Of a DNA stretch of 64,000 nucleotides, positions 18,301-26,363 are shown piece after piece (the stretch's first letter is position 1; the number at the start of each line of letters is the position of its first letter). The DNA comes from Flavobacterium sp. Its GTDB lineage: Bacteria; Bacteroidota; Bacteroidia; Flavobacteriales; Flavobacteriaceae. The position numbers and the translations under genes are program-made. The stretch is taken from contig NZ_JANXUG010000012.1 in NCBI RefSeq assembly GCF_025352015.1, positions 49,164-113,163 on the forward strand, given 5' to 3'. The notes beneath the pieces are model-generated. The model saw only the letters and a program-made list of their open reading frames with translations, ran no database searches and had not been told where the DNA came from.

Positions 18301-19983
18301 ATACGTATTACAAACAATTACATCTTCAAACACATCAACTATTGGAGTTTGATTTACAATTAAATTAAAACTCGTTACACTAAAACATCCTGGATCGCTA
18401 CTGTTTTCAACTCTCACATAAATTGTTGTGCTAGCATATAAACCATAAGTGGGATCTGCAATTGGATTTATTCTATTGGTAGCATTATTTGATGAAGTGT
18501 AATAACTAACGCCATATATACTTGGTGATTGTGTTCCTAAAACAACAGCAGTTTGTGGCGTAAAATTGAAATATGCCGTATTTTGTTCAGGTGTATTTGT
18601 ACATCTAATCATATTTGGCGGTTGGTTGGCAATTGGTGGAGGAGAAACTTGTAACTGAAATGATTTTGTAGAAAAACAGGGACTGTTGGGCAATTGAATT
18701 CTAACATATACAGTAGCTCCAGCGGGACTAGTATATACTAACGGTAATGCGTTACTATTGTTATCTGCATCACTTTGTGATGCAAAATAAGTAACTACTG
18801 TTGTTGCGGGCAAACCTTGTTTAACTACAGGCGTGTTTAAACCTAAATTGTAATTATATGTTGCTAAACCCATGTCACATCTGTAAAGTGTAACGGGATT
18901 AGGAGAAGTTATTTCAGGATTAAATTCTACAGTTATAGAATCAGTTACAGGGGAACAAGTGCTAAATAAGTTCGTATAGGTTACACTATAAATACCCGCT
19001 TGAGTAACATCTAGTGTAGATCCAGTGGCTCCAGAAATAGTTACACCATATTTTTTCCATATAAATGAATAGCTACTTGTACTTAAGCCAGTAGTTAGTG
19101 TATGAGTTGTGCCAAAACATAAAGCAGCACTATTGGCTGATGTTAAATCTTGACCTAAAACATTTTGTCCAATATTAAAACTGTTCGAAGATAAGAAAAT
19201 TGCAGAATCTGATTGCGGATCTGCTCTATCAGCGATAACTAATTTAATATGATAAGGAACACCAGCAGTTAATACAGATGCTGCTGTCAAAACTTTTGTT
19301 TGTCCGTTGTAATTTGTAGCCGAGTTTGCAGCTCCTGAACCACCATTAAAACTTCCAAAATATTGCGGATTTACCGATGGACAAGAAGAATTATACTGAA
19401 AATCTCTAATATTTACCACGGAAATTGGCACATTGGTACCTGGTATTACTGCTAGATTTGTAGTAACGCCTGTACTCATGTTTGTTAGTAAAAATGCAAA
19501 TGCATCAGAGTATAAACATTGAAAATTACCATATTCTTCGGAAGCAAAAATAAAATCAAAACTAAAGTTGGGAGAAATGGGCGTAAAATCAAATTCCAAA
19601 ACAGAAGCATTTTTAGAAACCATATTAATTCCAGAAGCTGCCAATGTTGCTTCTAAATTAGCATCGCCAGACCAAGATGATGAACCGTCATTTAATAAAG
19701 AGGTATTGGGGCCAGGTGCATTAACAACATTTCCAGTGCTTAAAATAACACCACTTGTCATGGGAAAATTTGTATTAGTATTTTGAAAAAATCCAATCCC
19801 ATTGGATGAACCAAAATTAGTGCCTGTTCGCCACGTGATGTTGGTAGCAGAGACACACGGTGAATTGATTAACACATTATTTACCAATTGTGGTACTGTG
19901 TAATTTGTGGTACTTACCGATATTGGTTGCGAAAAACCAGTGATGGAAAGTGTGAGTAAGGTTAGGAGTAATATCTTTTTCAT
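15361..19983 (-). CDS. Giant T9SS type B surface protein with choice-of-anchor L domain and nine internal repeats
   Basis: This protein is about 1540 residues long. The ATG at 19983 (MKKILLLTLLTLSITGFSQ) gives a clean signal peptide. A choice-of-anchor L domain follows (about residues 20-260: TGVILSTGN, FDFIFASEEYGNFQ, DAFAFLL). Then come Ig-like modules, and nine tandem repeats of 70-75 residues at about 546-1199, each with C-x(2)-Y-x-LP-x-L-x(3)-NYYTG, an AGT segment, QTIYIY and a second Cys. The C-terminus (FFTPNGDGYHDTW, KIEIYDRYGKLL, W-DGTYNG) is the CHU_C/T9SS type B sorting domain, so the protein is exported by type IX secretion and retained on the surface. Adhesion or motility is the likely role, by family. 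Confidence 0.92.
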   Translation of the reverse strand: MKKILLLTLLTLSITGFSQPISVSTTNYTVPQLVNNVLINSPCVSATNITWRTGTNFGSSNGIGFFQNTNTNFPMTSGVILSTGNVVNAPGPNTSLLNDGSSSWSGDANLEATLAASGINMVSKNASVLEFDFTPISPNFSFDFIFASEEYGNFQCLYSDAFAFLLTNMSTGVTTNLAVIPGTNVPISVVNIRDFQYNSSCPSVNPQYFGSFNGGSGAANSATNYNGQTKVLTAASVLTAGVPYHIKLVIADRADPQSDSAIFLSSNSFNIGQNVLGQDLTSANSAALCFGTTHTLTTGLSTSSYSFIWKKYGVTISGATGSTLDVTQAGIYSVTYTNLFSTCSPVTDSITVEFNPEITSPNPVTLYRCDMGLATYNYNLGLNTPVVKQGLPATTVVTYFASQSDADNNSNALPLVYTSPAGATVYVRIQLPNSPCFSTKSFQLQVSPPPIANQPPNMIRCTNTPEQNTAYFNFTPQTAVVLGTQSPSIYGVSYYTSSNNATNRINPIADPTYGLYASTTIYVRVENSSDPGCFSVTSFNLIVNQTPIVDVFEDVIVCNTYTLQPLVNGNYFTQIGGGGTPLFAGDVISQTQTIYIFNQPGGPGTCAANSSFKVTIVDENSLSPVDLSSCGSYTLPTLTYGKYYTQSGGPNGGGTVIPFGTVITTSQLVYYYFTTTIAPICVVNSSFYVTIITNLSVGIRNDVFDCSSYVLPTLSVGNYYTGPGGTGTQLPAGTAIMSNQTVYVYSTTTGPTPCSAEDSFEVFIGIVQPADVSQCNGYTLPQLPIGNYFTAPNGGGQQIPAGTIINTNSIIYIYVPTTSEGVNCTNNLHFTLTFAQPPVDTLPNVSVCETFTLQALSNGSYFSGTDGTGTPMFAGDVILSTQTIYIFKRLDATCSNQTSFTVTINPLPTIDSRSDIDICDQYVLTPLNVGNYYTGSGGTGLMLAANTVITTSQRIYIYAITNTTPACSAENSFQINIFTTSADVIQNITACDSYVLPQLTTNNKYYTQTGGPNGTGMEIAAGATITLSQTIYIFKESIIRTAFSCIDETSFTVTINHTPTLAPISNSFSCNSYTLPSLTFGNYYTGSNATGTLLNAGAILTANQTVYVFAHSATSPDCTTERSFAVSIFNVDNLPNVTICESFPLPALSFGNYYTGPNGTGTPLNVGTVVSTSQTIYIYALSPFLQRCSDESSFTITIIDTPIAHPIPANFTTVCDQDGTNDGITLFNLTSLSATVLGTQTGSEFQVTYYESLADATTGANPVTASTQSVVYVRVKNTLTANCFDVKPISILVNKLPEPTPTDGIICIDSKTEILLNPYNIYSGLPSANHTFVWTNATGTTVGTANNYQAVLPGIYTLVATNSTTGCSSPAVNITVSPSEPAVVAYEVSQDFSDNQSVTVTATGQGNNFEYQLDDGNFQDSPIFENVGSGIHTITVRDKNGCGSTTVRALIVNYPKFFTPNGDGYHDTWNIKDLSNQSTAKIEIYDRYGKLLTLIKPSSNGWDGTYNGHLMPSDDYWFSVKYTDQHQVAQEFRAHFAMKR
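16385..18345 (-). repeat. Nine tandem 70-75-residue Cys-containing repeats inside the T9SS surface protein
   Basis: Successive units start at motifs such as CNTYTLQPL, CGSYTLPTL, CSSYVLPTL, CNGYTLPQL, CETFTLQAL, CDQYVLTPL, CDSYVLPQL, CNSYTLPSL and CESFPLPAL. Each unit has one Cys at the start and one near the end, consistent with one disulfide per unit. At DNA level the units have diverged, which points to an old expansion. Confidence 0.85.
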
Positions 19984-20004
19984 AATTTGGGGATTTTGAC
20001 AAGA

Positions 20005-20012
20005 CAAAGATT
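20005..20012 (-). promoter_or_regulatory. Possible promoter -7 element of the T9SS surface protein
   Basis: On the minus strand this is AATCTTTG, one mismatch from TAnnTTTG, about 22 bases from the ATG at 19983. It overlaps the codons upstream of that ATG, which supports starting there. Confidence 0.35.
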
Positions 20013-20136
20013 ATTCAATGTGTCGTTAAAATACAAATATTATCGATTAAATACATAATATTGTTAATTTTAAAACAAAAAAACTTACATTATATATTTT
20101 TTAAACGTATAATTTCTTATTTTTTATAAAGCCATG

Positions 20137-20171
20137 TTGTTATTAAAATTCTACTGTAATGTTTATCTTTG
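20137..20171 (+). promoter_or_regulatory. argS: Promoter of argS
   Basis: TTG (20137-20139), 24 bases, then TATCTTTG (20164-20171), a full -7 match. The element covers the upstream TTG codon at 20169, which rules that codon out as the start and favours the ATG at 20193. Confidence 0.6.
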
Positions 20172-20192
20172 CCAACTCTAACAAATTATGCC

Positions 20193-21968
20193 ATGCTTTA
20201 TCAAATCCTTACGATACAAATTCAAAATGCAGTCAGTCATTTATTTGATATTTCAATCGAAAAAGTTGATTTTCAAATTACTCGCAAAGAATTTGAAGGT
20301 GATACAACGATGGTTGTTTTTCCTTTATTGAAAATTATTAAAGGAAACCCCATGGAGATTGGAACAAAAATTGGAAATTATTTAACTGAAAATAGTACAG
20401 TTGTTATTGGTTTTAACGTTGTTTCCGGGTTTTTAAATTTGGTAGTTTCGGATGACTATTATATCAATTTCTTCAACGAAATAAAAGATAATCCAAGTTT
20501 CGGATTTGTTTCGGCTTCGCCAAATGCAAAAGCAATAATGGTAGAATATTCTTCGCCAAATACTAACAAGCCACTGCATCTAGGACACGTACGTAATAAT
20601 CTTTTGGGCTATTCTGTAGCAGAAATCATCAAAGCATCGGGCAAAAAAGTTTATAAAACCCAAATCATCAACGACCGTGGAATTCATATTTGCAAATCAA
20701 TGTTGGCTTGGCAAAAATTTGCCAACGGTCAAACACCTGAAAATACTGGCTTAAAAGGAGATAAACTGGTTGGAAATTTCTATGTAAAATTTGACCAAGA
20801 ATATAAAGTCCAAATAGCGACACTAATTGCTCAAGGAAAAACAGAAGAGGAAGCCAAAAAACAAGCACCAATTATTCAAGAAGCCCAACAAATGCTTTTA
20901 GATTGGGAAGCGGCAAAACCAGAAGTAATCGAGCTTTGGAGAACTATGAACCAATGGGTTTATGATGGTTTTGCGCAAACGTACAAAAATTTGGGAGTTT
21001 ATTTTGATAGCTATTATTATGAAAGCGACACCTATTTGCTGGGAAAGCAAGTCGTTCAAATTGGATTAGAAAAAGGTGTTTTCAAGAAAGATGCTGACGG
21101 TTCGGTTTGGATTGACTTAACTGCCGACGGTCTTGACAGAAAAATTGTCCTGCGCTCTGATGGGACAGCCGTTTATATGACGCAAGATATTGGAACCGCT
21201 ATTCAACGCGTGAAAGATTTTCCAGATATAGGCGGTATGGTTTATACCGTCGGAAACGAACAGGATTATCACTTCAAAGTATTGTTTTTAATCTTAAAAA
21301 AATTGGAATTTGAATGGGCAGAAAGTTTATATCATTTGTCTTATGGAATGGTGGAGTTGCCGTCGGGGAAAATGAAATCAAGAGAAGGAACTGTTGTCGA
21401 TGCTGATGACTTGATGGAAGAAATGACCGCAACTGCCGGAAAAATTGCAACCGAATTAGGAAAACTCGAAGGATATTCTGCTGATGAAAAAGCGAAACTA
21501 TTTAAAATCATTGGACTTGGAGCTTTAAAATATTACATTTTGAAAGTAGACCCGAAGAAACAAATTCTTTTTAATCCCGAAGAATCTGTTGATTTTGCTG
21601 GTAATACGGGAGCTTTTATTCAATATACGTATGCGAGAATTCAGTCTATTTTGAGAAAAGCCGAATTTGATTTGAGTATTGTTTTAAACATAAAAGAATT
21701 ACATCCGAAAGAAAAAGAATTAGTAAAACAAATGGAACTTTTTCCTGAAGTAATTCAGAATGCGGCACACCATCATTCGCCGGCTTTGATAGCCAACTAC
21801 ACTTATGATTTAGTGAAAGAATACAATTCATTTTATCAGTCAGTATCCATTTTAGGGGAAGAAGATATGACTAAAAAAACGTTCAGAGTTCAACTTTCAA
21901 AAAAAGTAGGCGAAACTATAAAATCTGCCTTTAAATTATTAGGAATTGAAGTGCCAGATCGAATGTAG
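20193..21968 (+). CDS. argS: Arginyl-tRNA synthetase
   Basis: This 591-residue class I synthetase charges tRNA-Arg. The N-terminal Add-1 domain (about 1-110) is followed by the Rossmann catalytic core with HLGH at 129-132 (NTNKPLHLGHVRNNLLG). The second signature appears as GKMKSREG, the degenerate KMSK of ArgRS. The C-terminal anticodon-binding helical domain ends in KLLGIEVPDRM, a typical ArgRS tail. The ATG at 20193 is chosen because the promoter occupies the upstream alternative. It runs into ffh with a 66-base gap and no terminator. Confidence 0.97.
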   Translation: MLYQILTIQIQNAVSHLFDISIEKVDFQITRKEFEGDTTMVVFPLLKIIKGNPMEIGTKIGNYLTENSTVVIGFNVVSGFLNLVVSDDYYINFFNEIKDNPSFGFVSASPNAKAIMVEYSSPNTNKPLHLGHVRNNLLGYSVAEIIKASGKKVYKTQIINDRGIHICKSMLAWQKFANGQTPENTGLKGDKLVGNFYVKFDQEYKVQIATLIAQGKTEEEAKKQAPIIQEAQQMLLDWEAAKPEVIELWRTMNQWVYDGFAQTYKNLGVYFDSYYYESDTYLLGKQVVQIGLEKGVFKKDADGSVWIDLTADGLDRKIVLRSDGTAVYMTQDIGTAIQRVKDFPDIGGMVYTVGNEQDYHFKVLFLILKKLEFEWAESLYHLSYGMVELPSGKMKSREGTVVDADDLMEEMTATAGKIATELGKLEGYSADEKAKLFKIIGLGALKYYILKVDPKKQILFNPEESVDFAGNTGAFIQYTYARIQSILRKAEFDLSIVLNIKELHPKEKELVKQMELFPEVIQNAAHHHSPALIANYTYDLVKEYNSFYQSVSILGEEDMTKKTFRVQLSKKVGETIKSAFKLLGIEVPDRM

Positions 21969-22034
21969 TTTCAATAATTTCAAATTTCAAATTTCAATTC
22001 AAAATAGTACCTTTACCATTCAAAATAAAAAATC

Positions 22035-23363
22035 ATGTTCAGTAATTTAAGTGATAAACTAGATAAAGCATTCCATATCCTCAAAGGACATGGGAAAATA
22101 ACCGAAGTAAATGTAGCCGAAACTTTAAAGGAAGTACGTCGTGCTTTGCTTGACGCCGATGTTAACTTTAAAATTGCCAAAGATTTTACCACAAAAGTTA
22201 AAGAAAAAGCAATTGGTGCCAATGTATTAACGACTTTGCAGCCAGGACAATTATTGGTTAAAATCGTGAAAGACGAATTAACCGAATTAATGGGTGGCGA
22301 TGCAACAGGAATAAACCTTTCGGGTAATCCAACCGTGATTTTAATGTCGGGTTTGCAAGGTTCTGGGAAAACAACTTTCTCTGGAAAACTCGCCAATTAT
22401 CTTAAAACTAAAAAGAATAAAAAACCACTTTTGGTCGCTTGTGATATATATCGTCCTGCGGCAATCAATCAGTTGCATGTGGTGGGAGACCAAATAGGAG
22501 TGGAAGTATATTCAGAACCCGAAAATAAAAATCCGGTTGACATTTCTCTAAAAGCTATTGCTTACGCAAAATCAAAAGGTTTTAATGTCGTGATTGTCGA
22601 TACGGCTGGTCGATTGGCAATTGATGAGCAAATGATGAACGAAATTGCCAATGTTCACGCCGCTATTAAACCACAAGAAACCTTGTTTGTTGTAGATGCC
22701 ATGACGGGTCAAGATGCGGTCAATACAGCAAAAGCGTTTAATGACAGATTGAATTTTGACGGCGTTATACTAACCAAATTAGACGGCGATACTCGTGGTG
22801 GAGCTGCCATTTCTATTAAATCAGTAGTCGATAAGCCAATCAAATTTATTGGAACTGGAGAAAAAATGGATGCGATTGATGTGTTTTATCCAGCACGTAT
22901 GGCAGAAAGAATTCTCGGAATGGGCGACGTTGTATCGCTGGTAGAGCGAGCACAAGAGCAATATGATGAGGAAGAAGCCAGAAAAATTCAGAAGAAAATT
23001 GCCAAAAACGAATTTGGGTTTGATGATTTCTTGGCTCAAATTCAGCAAGTAAAAAAAATGGGGAGCATGAAAGACCTTGTTGGAATGATTCCGGGTGCCG
23101 GAAAAGCATTGAAAGATGTAGAAATTGAAGATGATGCTTTCAAACATATTGAGGCTATAATTCATTCGATGACGCCAAAAGAGCGCAGCAAACCCTCTGT
23201 AATTGATATGAAAAGAAAATTGCGAATTGCCAAAGGGTCGGGTAGAAAAATAGAAGAAGTAAACCAGTTGATGAAACAATTTGAGCAAATGAGCAAAATG
23301 ATGAAAATGATGCAAGGCGGCGGCGGAAAAAATTTGATGAAGATGATGGGAGGAATGAAATAA
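22035..23363 (+). CDS. ffh: Signal recognition particle protein Ffh
   Basis: This 442-residue SRP54 GTPase binds signal peptides of nascent membrane proteins with 4.5S RNA and delivers them to FtsY. The N domain (about 1-90) leads to the G domain with the P-loop GLQGSGKTT (106-114), DTAGR, TKLDGDTRGG and the SRP insertion box (DIYRPAAINQL). The Met-rich M domain ends in MMKMMQGGGGKNLMKMMGGMK, typical of Ffh. A -7-like TACCTTTA is at 22008-22015, so it may have its own promoter downstream of argS. It is closed by a strong terminator. Confidence 0.97.
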   Translation: MFSNLSDKLDKAFHILKGHGKITEVNVAETLKEVRRALLDADVNFKIAKDFTTKVKEKAIGANVLTTLQPGQLLVKIVKDELTELMGGDATGINLSGNPTVILMSGLQGSGKTTFSGKLANYLKTKKNKKPLLVACDIYRPAAINQLHVVGDQIGVEVYSEPENKNPVDISLKAIAYAKSKGFNVVIVDTAGRLAIDEQMMNEIANVHAAIKPQETLFVVDAMTGQDAVNTAKAFNDRLNFDGVILTKLDGDTRGGAAISIKSVVDKPIKFIGTGEKMDAIDVFYPARMAERILGMGDVVSLVERAQEQYDEEEARKIQKKIAKNEFGFDDFLAQIQQVKKMGSMKDLVGMIPGAGKALKDVEIEDDAFKHIEAIIHSMTPKERSKPSVIDMKRKLRIAKGSGRKIEEVNQLMKQFEQMSKMMKMMQGGGGKNLMKMMGGMK

Positions 23364-23369
23364 AAGTGT

Positions 23370-23410
23370 AAGGTTTAAATTTTCAAGTAGCAAAATTTAA
23401 ACCTTTTTTT
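23370..23410 (+). terminator. Terminator of ffh
   Basis: AAGGTTTAAATTTT (23370-23383) and AAAATTTAAACCTT (23392-23405) make a perfect 14-bp stem with an 8-base loop and a T run. Confidence 0.9.
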
Positions 23411-23473
23411 ATAAAATAGCTAGTAACAGGATTTCATATATATAAAACGCTCAAGCTAAAACTTTAAATAATT

Positions 23474-24361
23474 ATGAAATTATTGGACGGTAAAAAAATC
23501 GCTAAAGACATCAAACTCGAAATCACAGCTGAAGTTGACAAGATGAAGTTAAACCATGAAAAAGTTCCTCATTTGGCGGCTGTAATTGTGGGCAATGATG
23601 GTGCAAGCTTAACTTATGTAGGAAGCAAAGTAAAAGCATGTGAATTGGTTGGATTTGAATCGACTTTAATCCAAATGCCAAGTACCACCTCGGAAACGGA
23701 GCTATTGAAAAAAATTGCTGAACTTAACGAAAATGATGATATCGATGGCTTCATCGTTCAATTGCCTTTGCCCGAACAAATTGATACACAGAAAATATTA
23801 ATGGCCATTGATCCAAGCAAGGATGTAGATGGTTTTCATCCTGAAAACTTTGGAAAAATGGCGCTGGATATGACCACTTTTATTCCGGCAACACCCTTTG
23901 GAATTTTGGAATTATTAGAGCGATATAATGTTGAAACCAAAGGCAAACACACTGTTGTGATTGGAAGAAGTCACATCGTAGGAAGGCCAATGAGTATACT
24001 GATGGGAAGAAAAGGTTTTCCGGGAAATTCAACCGTAACACTCACTCATAGTTATACTAAAAACATTGCCCAAATCACAACACAAGCTGATATTATTATC
24101 ACGGCTCTTGGTGTTCCTAATTATTTGAAAGCCGAAATGATTAAAGATGATGCAGTCGTAATTGACGTTGGAATTACACGTGTTGAAGATAAAAATGATC
24201 CAAGAGGCTACCGAATTACCGGTGATGTAGATTTTGAAGCGGTTTCAAAAAAAGCCTCATATATAACACCAGTTCCCGGCGGGGTTGGTCCAATGACGAT
24301 TGCCATGCTGCTGAAGAATACCTTGTTGGCGCGCGAACAGAAAAGACATCGAAACGAATAA
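23474..24361 (+). CDS. folD: Bifunctional methylenetetrahydrofolate dehydrogenase/cyclohydrolase FolD
   Basis: This 295-residue enzyme interconverts 5,10-methylene-, methenyl- and 10-formyl-tetrahydrofolate for purine and formyl-Met synthesis. The catalytic YxxxK is visible at Y48-K52 (TYVGSK). The folate-binding DGFIVQLPLPEQ and KDVDGFHP motifs are intact, as is the NADP-binding IGRSHIVGRPM. The C-terminal PVPGGVGPMTIAML is the family signature. The full usual length is present. It is a single gene with its own terminator. Confidence 0.97.
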   Translation: MKLLDGKKIAKDIKLEITAEVDKMKLNHEKVPHLAAVIVGNDGASLTYVGSKVKACELVGFESTLIQMPSTTSETELLKKIAELNENDDIDGFIVQLPLPEQIDTQKILMAIDPSKDVDGFHPENFGKMALDMTTFIPATPFGILELLERYNVETKGKHTVVIGRSHIVGRPMSILMGRKGFPGNSTVTLTHSYTKNIAQITTQADIIITALGVPNYLKAEMIKDDAVVIDVGITRVEDKNDPRGYRITGDVDFEAVSKKASYITPVPGGVGPMTIAMLLKNTLLAREQKRHRNE

Positions 24362-24393
24362 AAAAAATCCTGAGTGAAAGCTCAGGATTTTTT
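24360..24393. terminator. Terminator of folD, probably bidirectional
   Basis: AATCCTGAG (24366-24374) and CTCAGGATT (24381-24389) form a 9-bp stem with a 6-base loop, an A run before and a T run after. It lies between folD (+) and the XRE regulator (-). Confidence 0.88.
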
Positions 24394-24437
24394 GTTGTAT
24401 ATACTGTAAGTTGATTTTGTTTTTATTGACTTAGTAA

Positions 24438-24776
24438 TTATAAGACACCATTGAACTGGTTAATTATAAAATCCATTTTTTTATTAAGGTCATCAAATAA
24501 AGTATTGGGAGTTTTTATTGTTATTTCAAAACCTGTTTCATTATTGACTATTGCATCAGTAATTGGATCATTAATTATTGGCTGACTTTCTTCCATAAAA
24601 TAGGTTGACGACACCTCTAGTATATCAGCCAATTTGGGGATATAATCCACTTTAATGCTTTTACCACGTTCCCAATTGCCAATTGTGGCCTGAACTACAC
24701 CTATTTTATAGGCCAATTCTTCTTGGGATAATTTTCTTTTTTCTCGTAACAATTTCAATTTAATACCTGTTGTCAT
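24438..24776 (-). CDS. XRE-family (Cro/CI-type) HTH repressor
   Basis: This 112-residue protein has an N-terminal HTH_3 domain at residues 5-62 (LKLLREKRKLSQEELAYKIGVVQATIGNWERGKS, then YIPKLADILEVS). The helix-turn-helix is clear: LSQEELAYKIG, then QATIGNWERG as the recognition helix. The short C-terminal half probably dimerises. It faces a run of small exported-protein genes across a 273-base gap that carries a tandem inverted-repeat operator, so it is likely to repress itself and perhaps the cassette. It resembles phage-type repressors but no other phage gene is present. Confidence 0.9.
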   Translation of the reverse strand: MTTGIKLKLLREKRKLSQEELAYKIGVVQATIGNWERGKSIKVDYIPKLADILEVSSTYFMEESQPIINDPITDAIVNNETGFEITIKTPNTLFDDLNKKMDFIINQFNGVL

Positions 24777-24892
24777 GGTTTTGATTTTTTTAATTATTAA
24801 TAATTTGTTTTTTGTGGTATTTGAAATTTATTAAAGTGTGGTAGAGTATAACGAAGGAATTACAGATTTATTGTATAAAAAGGATGTTTTTT

Positions 24893-24952
24893 CAAACAAC
24901 TTTTTAATAATTTCAAACAATAAGTTGTTTGATTTAAACAATTTGTTGTTTG
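24893..24952. promoter_or_regulatory. Tandem CAAACAA/TTGTTTG operator array
   Basis: Half-sites CAAACAA occur at 24893 and 24914, and AAACAA at 24936. TTGTTTG follows at 24925-24931 and 24946-24952. The second and third form the near-perfect dyad CAAACAA-N4-TTGTTTG, and the units repeat every 21 bp, two DNA turns, so dimers would stack on one face. The array sits 117 bases above the XRE start codon and 98 bases before the first cassette gene. Assignment to the XRE protein is inference from position. Confidence 0.65.
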
Positions 24953-25049
24953 GCAATGGTTAAGAATAGTAGCAATTTTACAATATCAAAATATATCGCG
25001 AAATGTTTTGTTAAACGGAAAAAATGTATAATTTTAAAAACAATTAAAA

Positions 25050-25505
25050 ATGAAAAAATTAGTATTTGGCTTATTTGCCGTGGTAGTGTTTAGTAGTATA
25101 TCTTATGGACAGGAGAACCCAAAAGTAGAGTTGAAATTTTTAAAACTCGAGAGTTTGTATAAATTAAATGACTTAGACAAAATTGAAAGTTCTGATTTTG
25201 AAGTTGTGGAAGCAGAATTAATTTCTACTAAACCTTTTAAATTTAAATCTGACCGTTTCACTTCAATAGAAGTAACTAATGCCTGTTCTAATGAAAGTGG
25301 TTTTATTTATGTATTAAATGATGTAAATGGAAATAGAGTTACAGCAACTCATGGACTTTGGTATGGAGGTGGTGATTGTGCGATTGCCGGCTTATGGTAT
25401 TCAGATGATGTTACTGGTGTGCGTTTTTTTGTTCCAGGAAGTGCAGCAACTCAGGCATTGAATAATGTTTGTGGTTTGAGCAATGTTTGTAAATTAAAAC
25501 CGTAG
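25050..25505 (+). CDS. Small secreted protein, unrecognised
   Basis: I do not recognise this 151-residue protein. It has a signal peptide (MKKLVFGLFAVVVFSSISYGQ). The mature part is acidic at first (LNDLDKIESSDFEVVEAE) and then rich in Gly and aromatics (HGLWYGGGDCAIAGLWY). Four Cys in the second half (NACSNE, GDCAIAG, NVCGLSNVC) suggest two disulfides, as expected for an exported protein. No T9SS sorting domain is visible. It is the first gene after the XRE operator array and precedes two other small exported proteins. Confidence 0.7.
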   Translation: MKKLVFGLFAVVVFSSISYGQENPKVELKFLKLESLYKLNDLDKIESSDFEVVEAELISTKPFKFKSDRFTSIEVTNACSNESGFIYVLNDVNGNRVTATHGLWYGGGDCAIAGLWYSDDVTGVRFFVPGSAATQALNNVCGLSNVCKLKP

Positions 25506-25551
25506 ATTTAATTTTTTAACCTTAAATTAGTACCAATAAAAAAATACTAAG

Positions 25552-25857
25552 ATGAAAAAAACAATATTGTTAATTCTATTAATGTTCTCACTCGTTAATT
25601 GTTCAAAAAAAACATACATATCAAGTGATACTAAAATAGAATCAACTAGTTTGGATGCTTATTCTACAAATAATGATAATGCATTAGTTCAATCAATTAT
25701 TAATTCTAAAAATAGTAAATCTAAAATTAAATTAGATAGTAAAGAATATGACCTTAATAATTTCAAAAATATTATGGACACTATTTCAGGTAAGTACAAT
25801 ATTAATTTAGAGAAATATCATGATAGACAAGTTATTAACATTGTTAGAACAAAGTAA
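25552..25857 (+). CDS. Small lipoprotein, unrecognised
   Basis: This 101-residue protein has a lipoprotein signal (MKKTILLILLMFSLVNC, Cys17). The mature part is polar, rich in Ser, Asn and Lys, with a possible short globular end (DLNNFKNIMDTISGKYNINLEKY). I do not recognise the family. It lies 46 bases after the secreted protein gene and 55 bases before the next gene, so the three may be co-transcribed. Its composition is noticeably more AT-rich than the neighbouring housekeeping genes. Confidence 0.65.
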   Translation: MKKTILLILLMFSLVNCSKKTYISSDTKIESTSLDAYSTNNDNALVQSIINSKNSKSKIKLDSKEYDLNNFKNIMDTISGKYNINLEKYHDRQVINIVRTK

Positions 25858-25912
25858 ATTTCAATAAGCGTAGATTTCATTTTTAAGATTTGATGAGGTA
25901 CAACTTGGAGCC

Positions 25913-26308
25913 ATGTTGTCAAAATTTAAAATGGTATTACTAATAATACCTACTTTATGCTTTGCCCAATCCGATCTTCAAACTGCTCTTAAAGGCGGAG
26001 AATTACTGCTAACCGGTTTAAGTATTTTTAAAACCGCCAAAGGAGCTAAATCGGATAGTAAATTTATTGAAAGTGTTTGCGTCAAAAACAAACTGGTTGA
26101 TAAAATTACTTTCAGGATAGTGGGTAAAAACGAGGAAGGAGACGAGATTAAAAAAGAACTCGTTATACAAAAAAACGGTAAAGAATGCCTCTTTTTATTA
26201 CCCAAAGGCATTTATACATACGAAGTTGTACTGCCCAACAAAGATGTTTATAAAAAAGGCGAATACAAGTTCGATGAAGAAGTGGTCATCACCATTAAAG
26301 ATGATTAA
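25913..26308 (+). CDS. Small exported protein, unrecognised
   Basis: This 131-residue protein has a signal peptide (MLSKFKMVLLIIPTLCFAQ); an ATG at 25931 would also leave a usable signal. The mature part has a Gly/Ala-rich stretch (LKGGELLLTGLSIFKTAKGAKS) and then a beta-rich, charged domain that ends in FDEEVVITIKDD. It looks like a small beta-sandwich that presents a charged face. Function is unknown. It is the last gene of the cassette and is followed by a terminator. Confidence 0.65.
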   Translation: MLSKFKMVLLIIPTLCFAQSDLQTALKGGELLLTGLSIFKTAKGAKSDSKFIESVCVKNKLVDKITFRIVGKNEEGDEIKKELVIQKNGKECLFLLPKGIYTYEVVLPNKDVYKKGEYKFDEEVVITIKDD

Positions 26309-26310
26309 TA

Positions 26311-26348
26311 AAAAAATCCCTTCGTTTTAAAACGAGGGGATTTTTTTA
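26311..26348. terminator. Bidirectional terminator
   Basis: AAAATCCCTTCGTTTT and AAAACGAGGGGATTTT form a 16-bp dyad with one G-T pair, flanked by A and T runs. It separates the three-gene cassette (+) from the lipoprotein gene (-). Confidence 0.85.
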
Positions 26349-26363
26349 TTCTATAATTAAGTT

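Noticed and set aside
22821..23393. A 190-codon open frame on the minus strand, opposite ffh
   Set aside because: It is antisense to the M domain of ffh. The Phe/His-rich composition is what the reverse complement of Met/Lys/Gln-rich coding gives.
24438..26308. Reading the XRE region as a prophage or toxin-antitoxin locus
   Set aside because: No phage structural, integrase or classical toxin gene is visible; the repressor and operator look phage-like but the rest does not.
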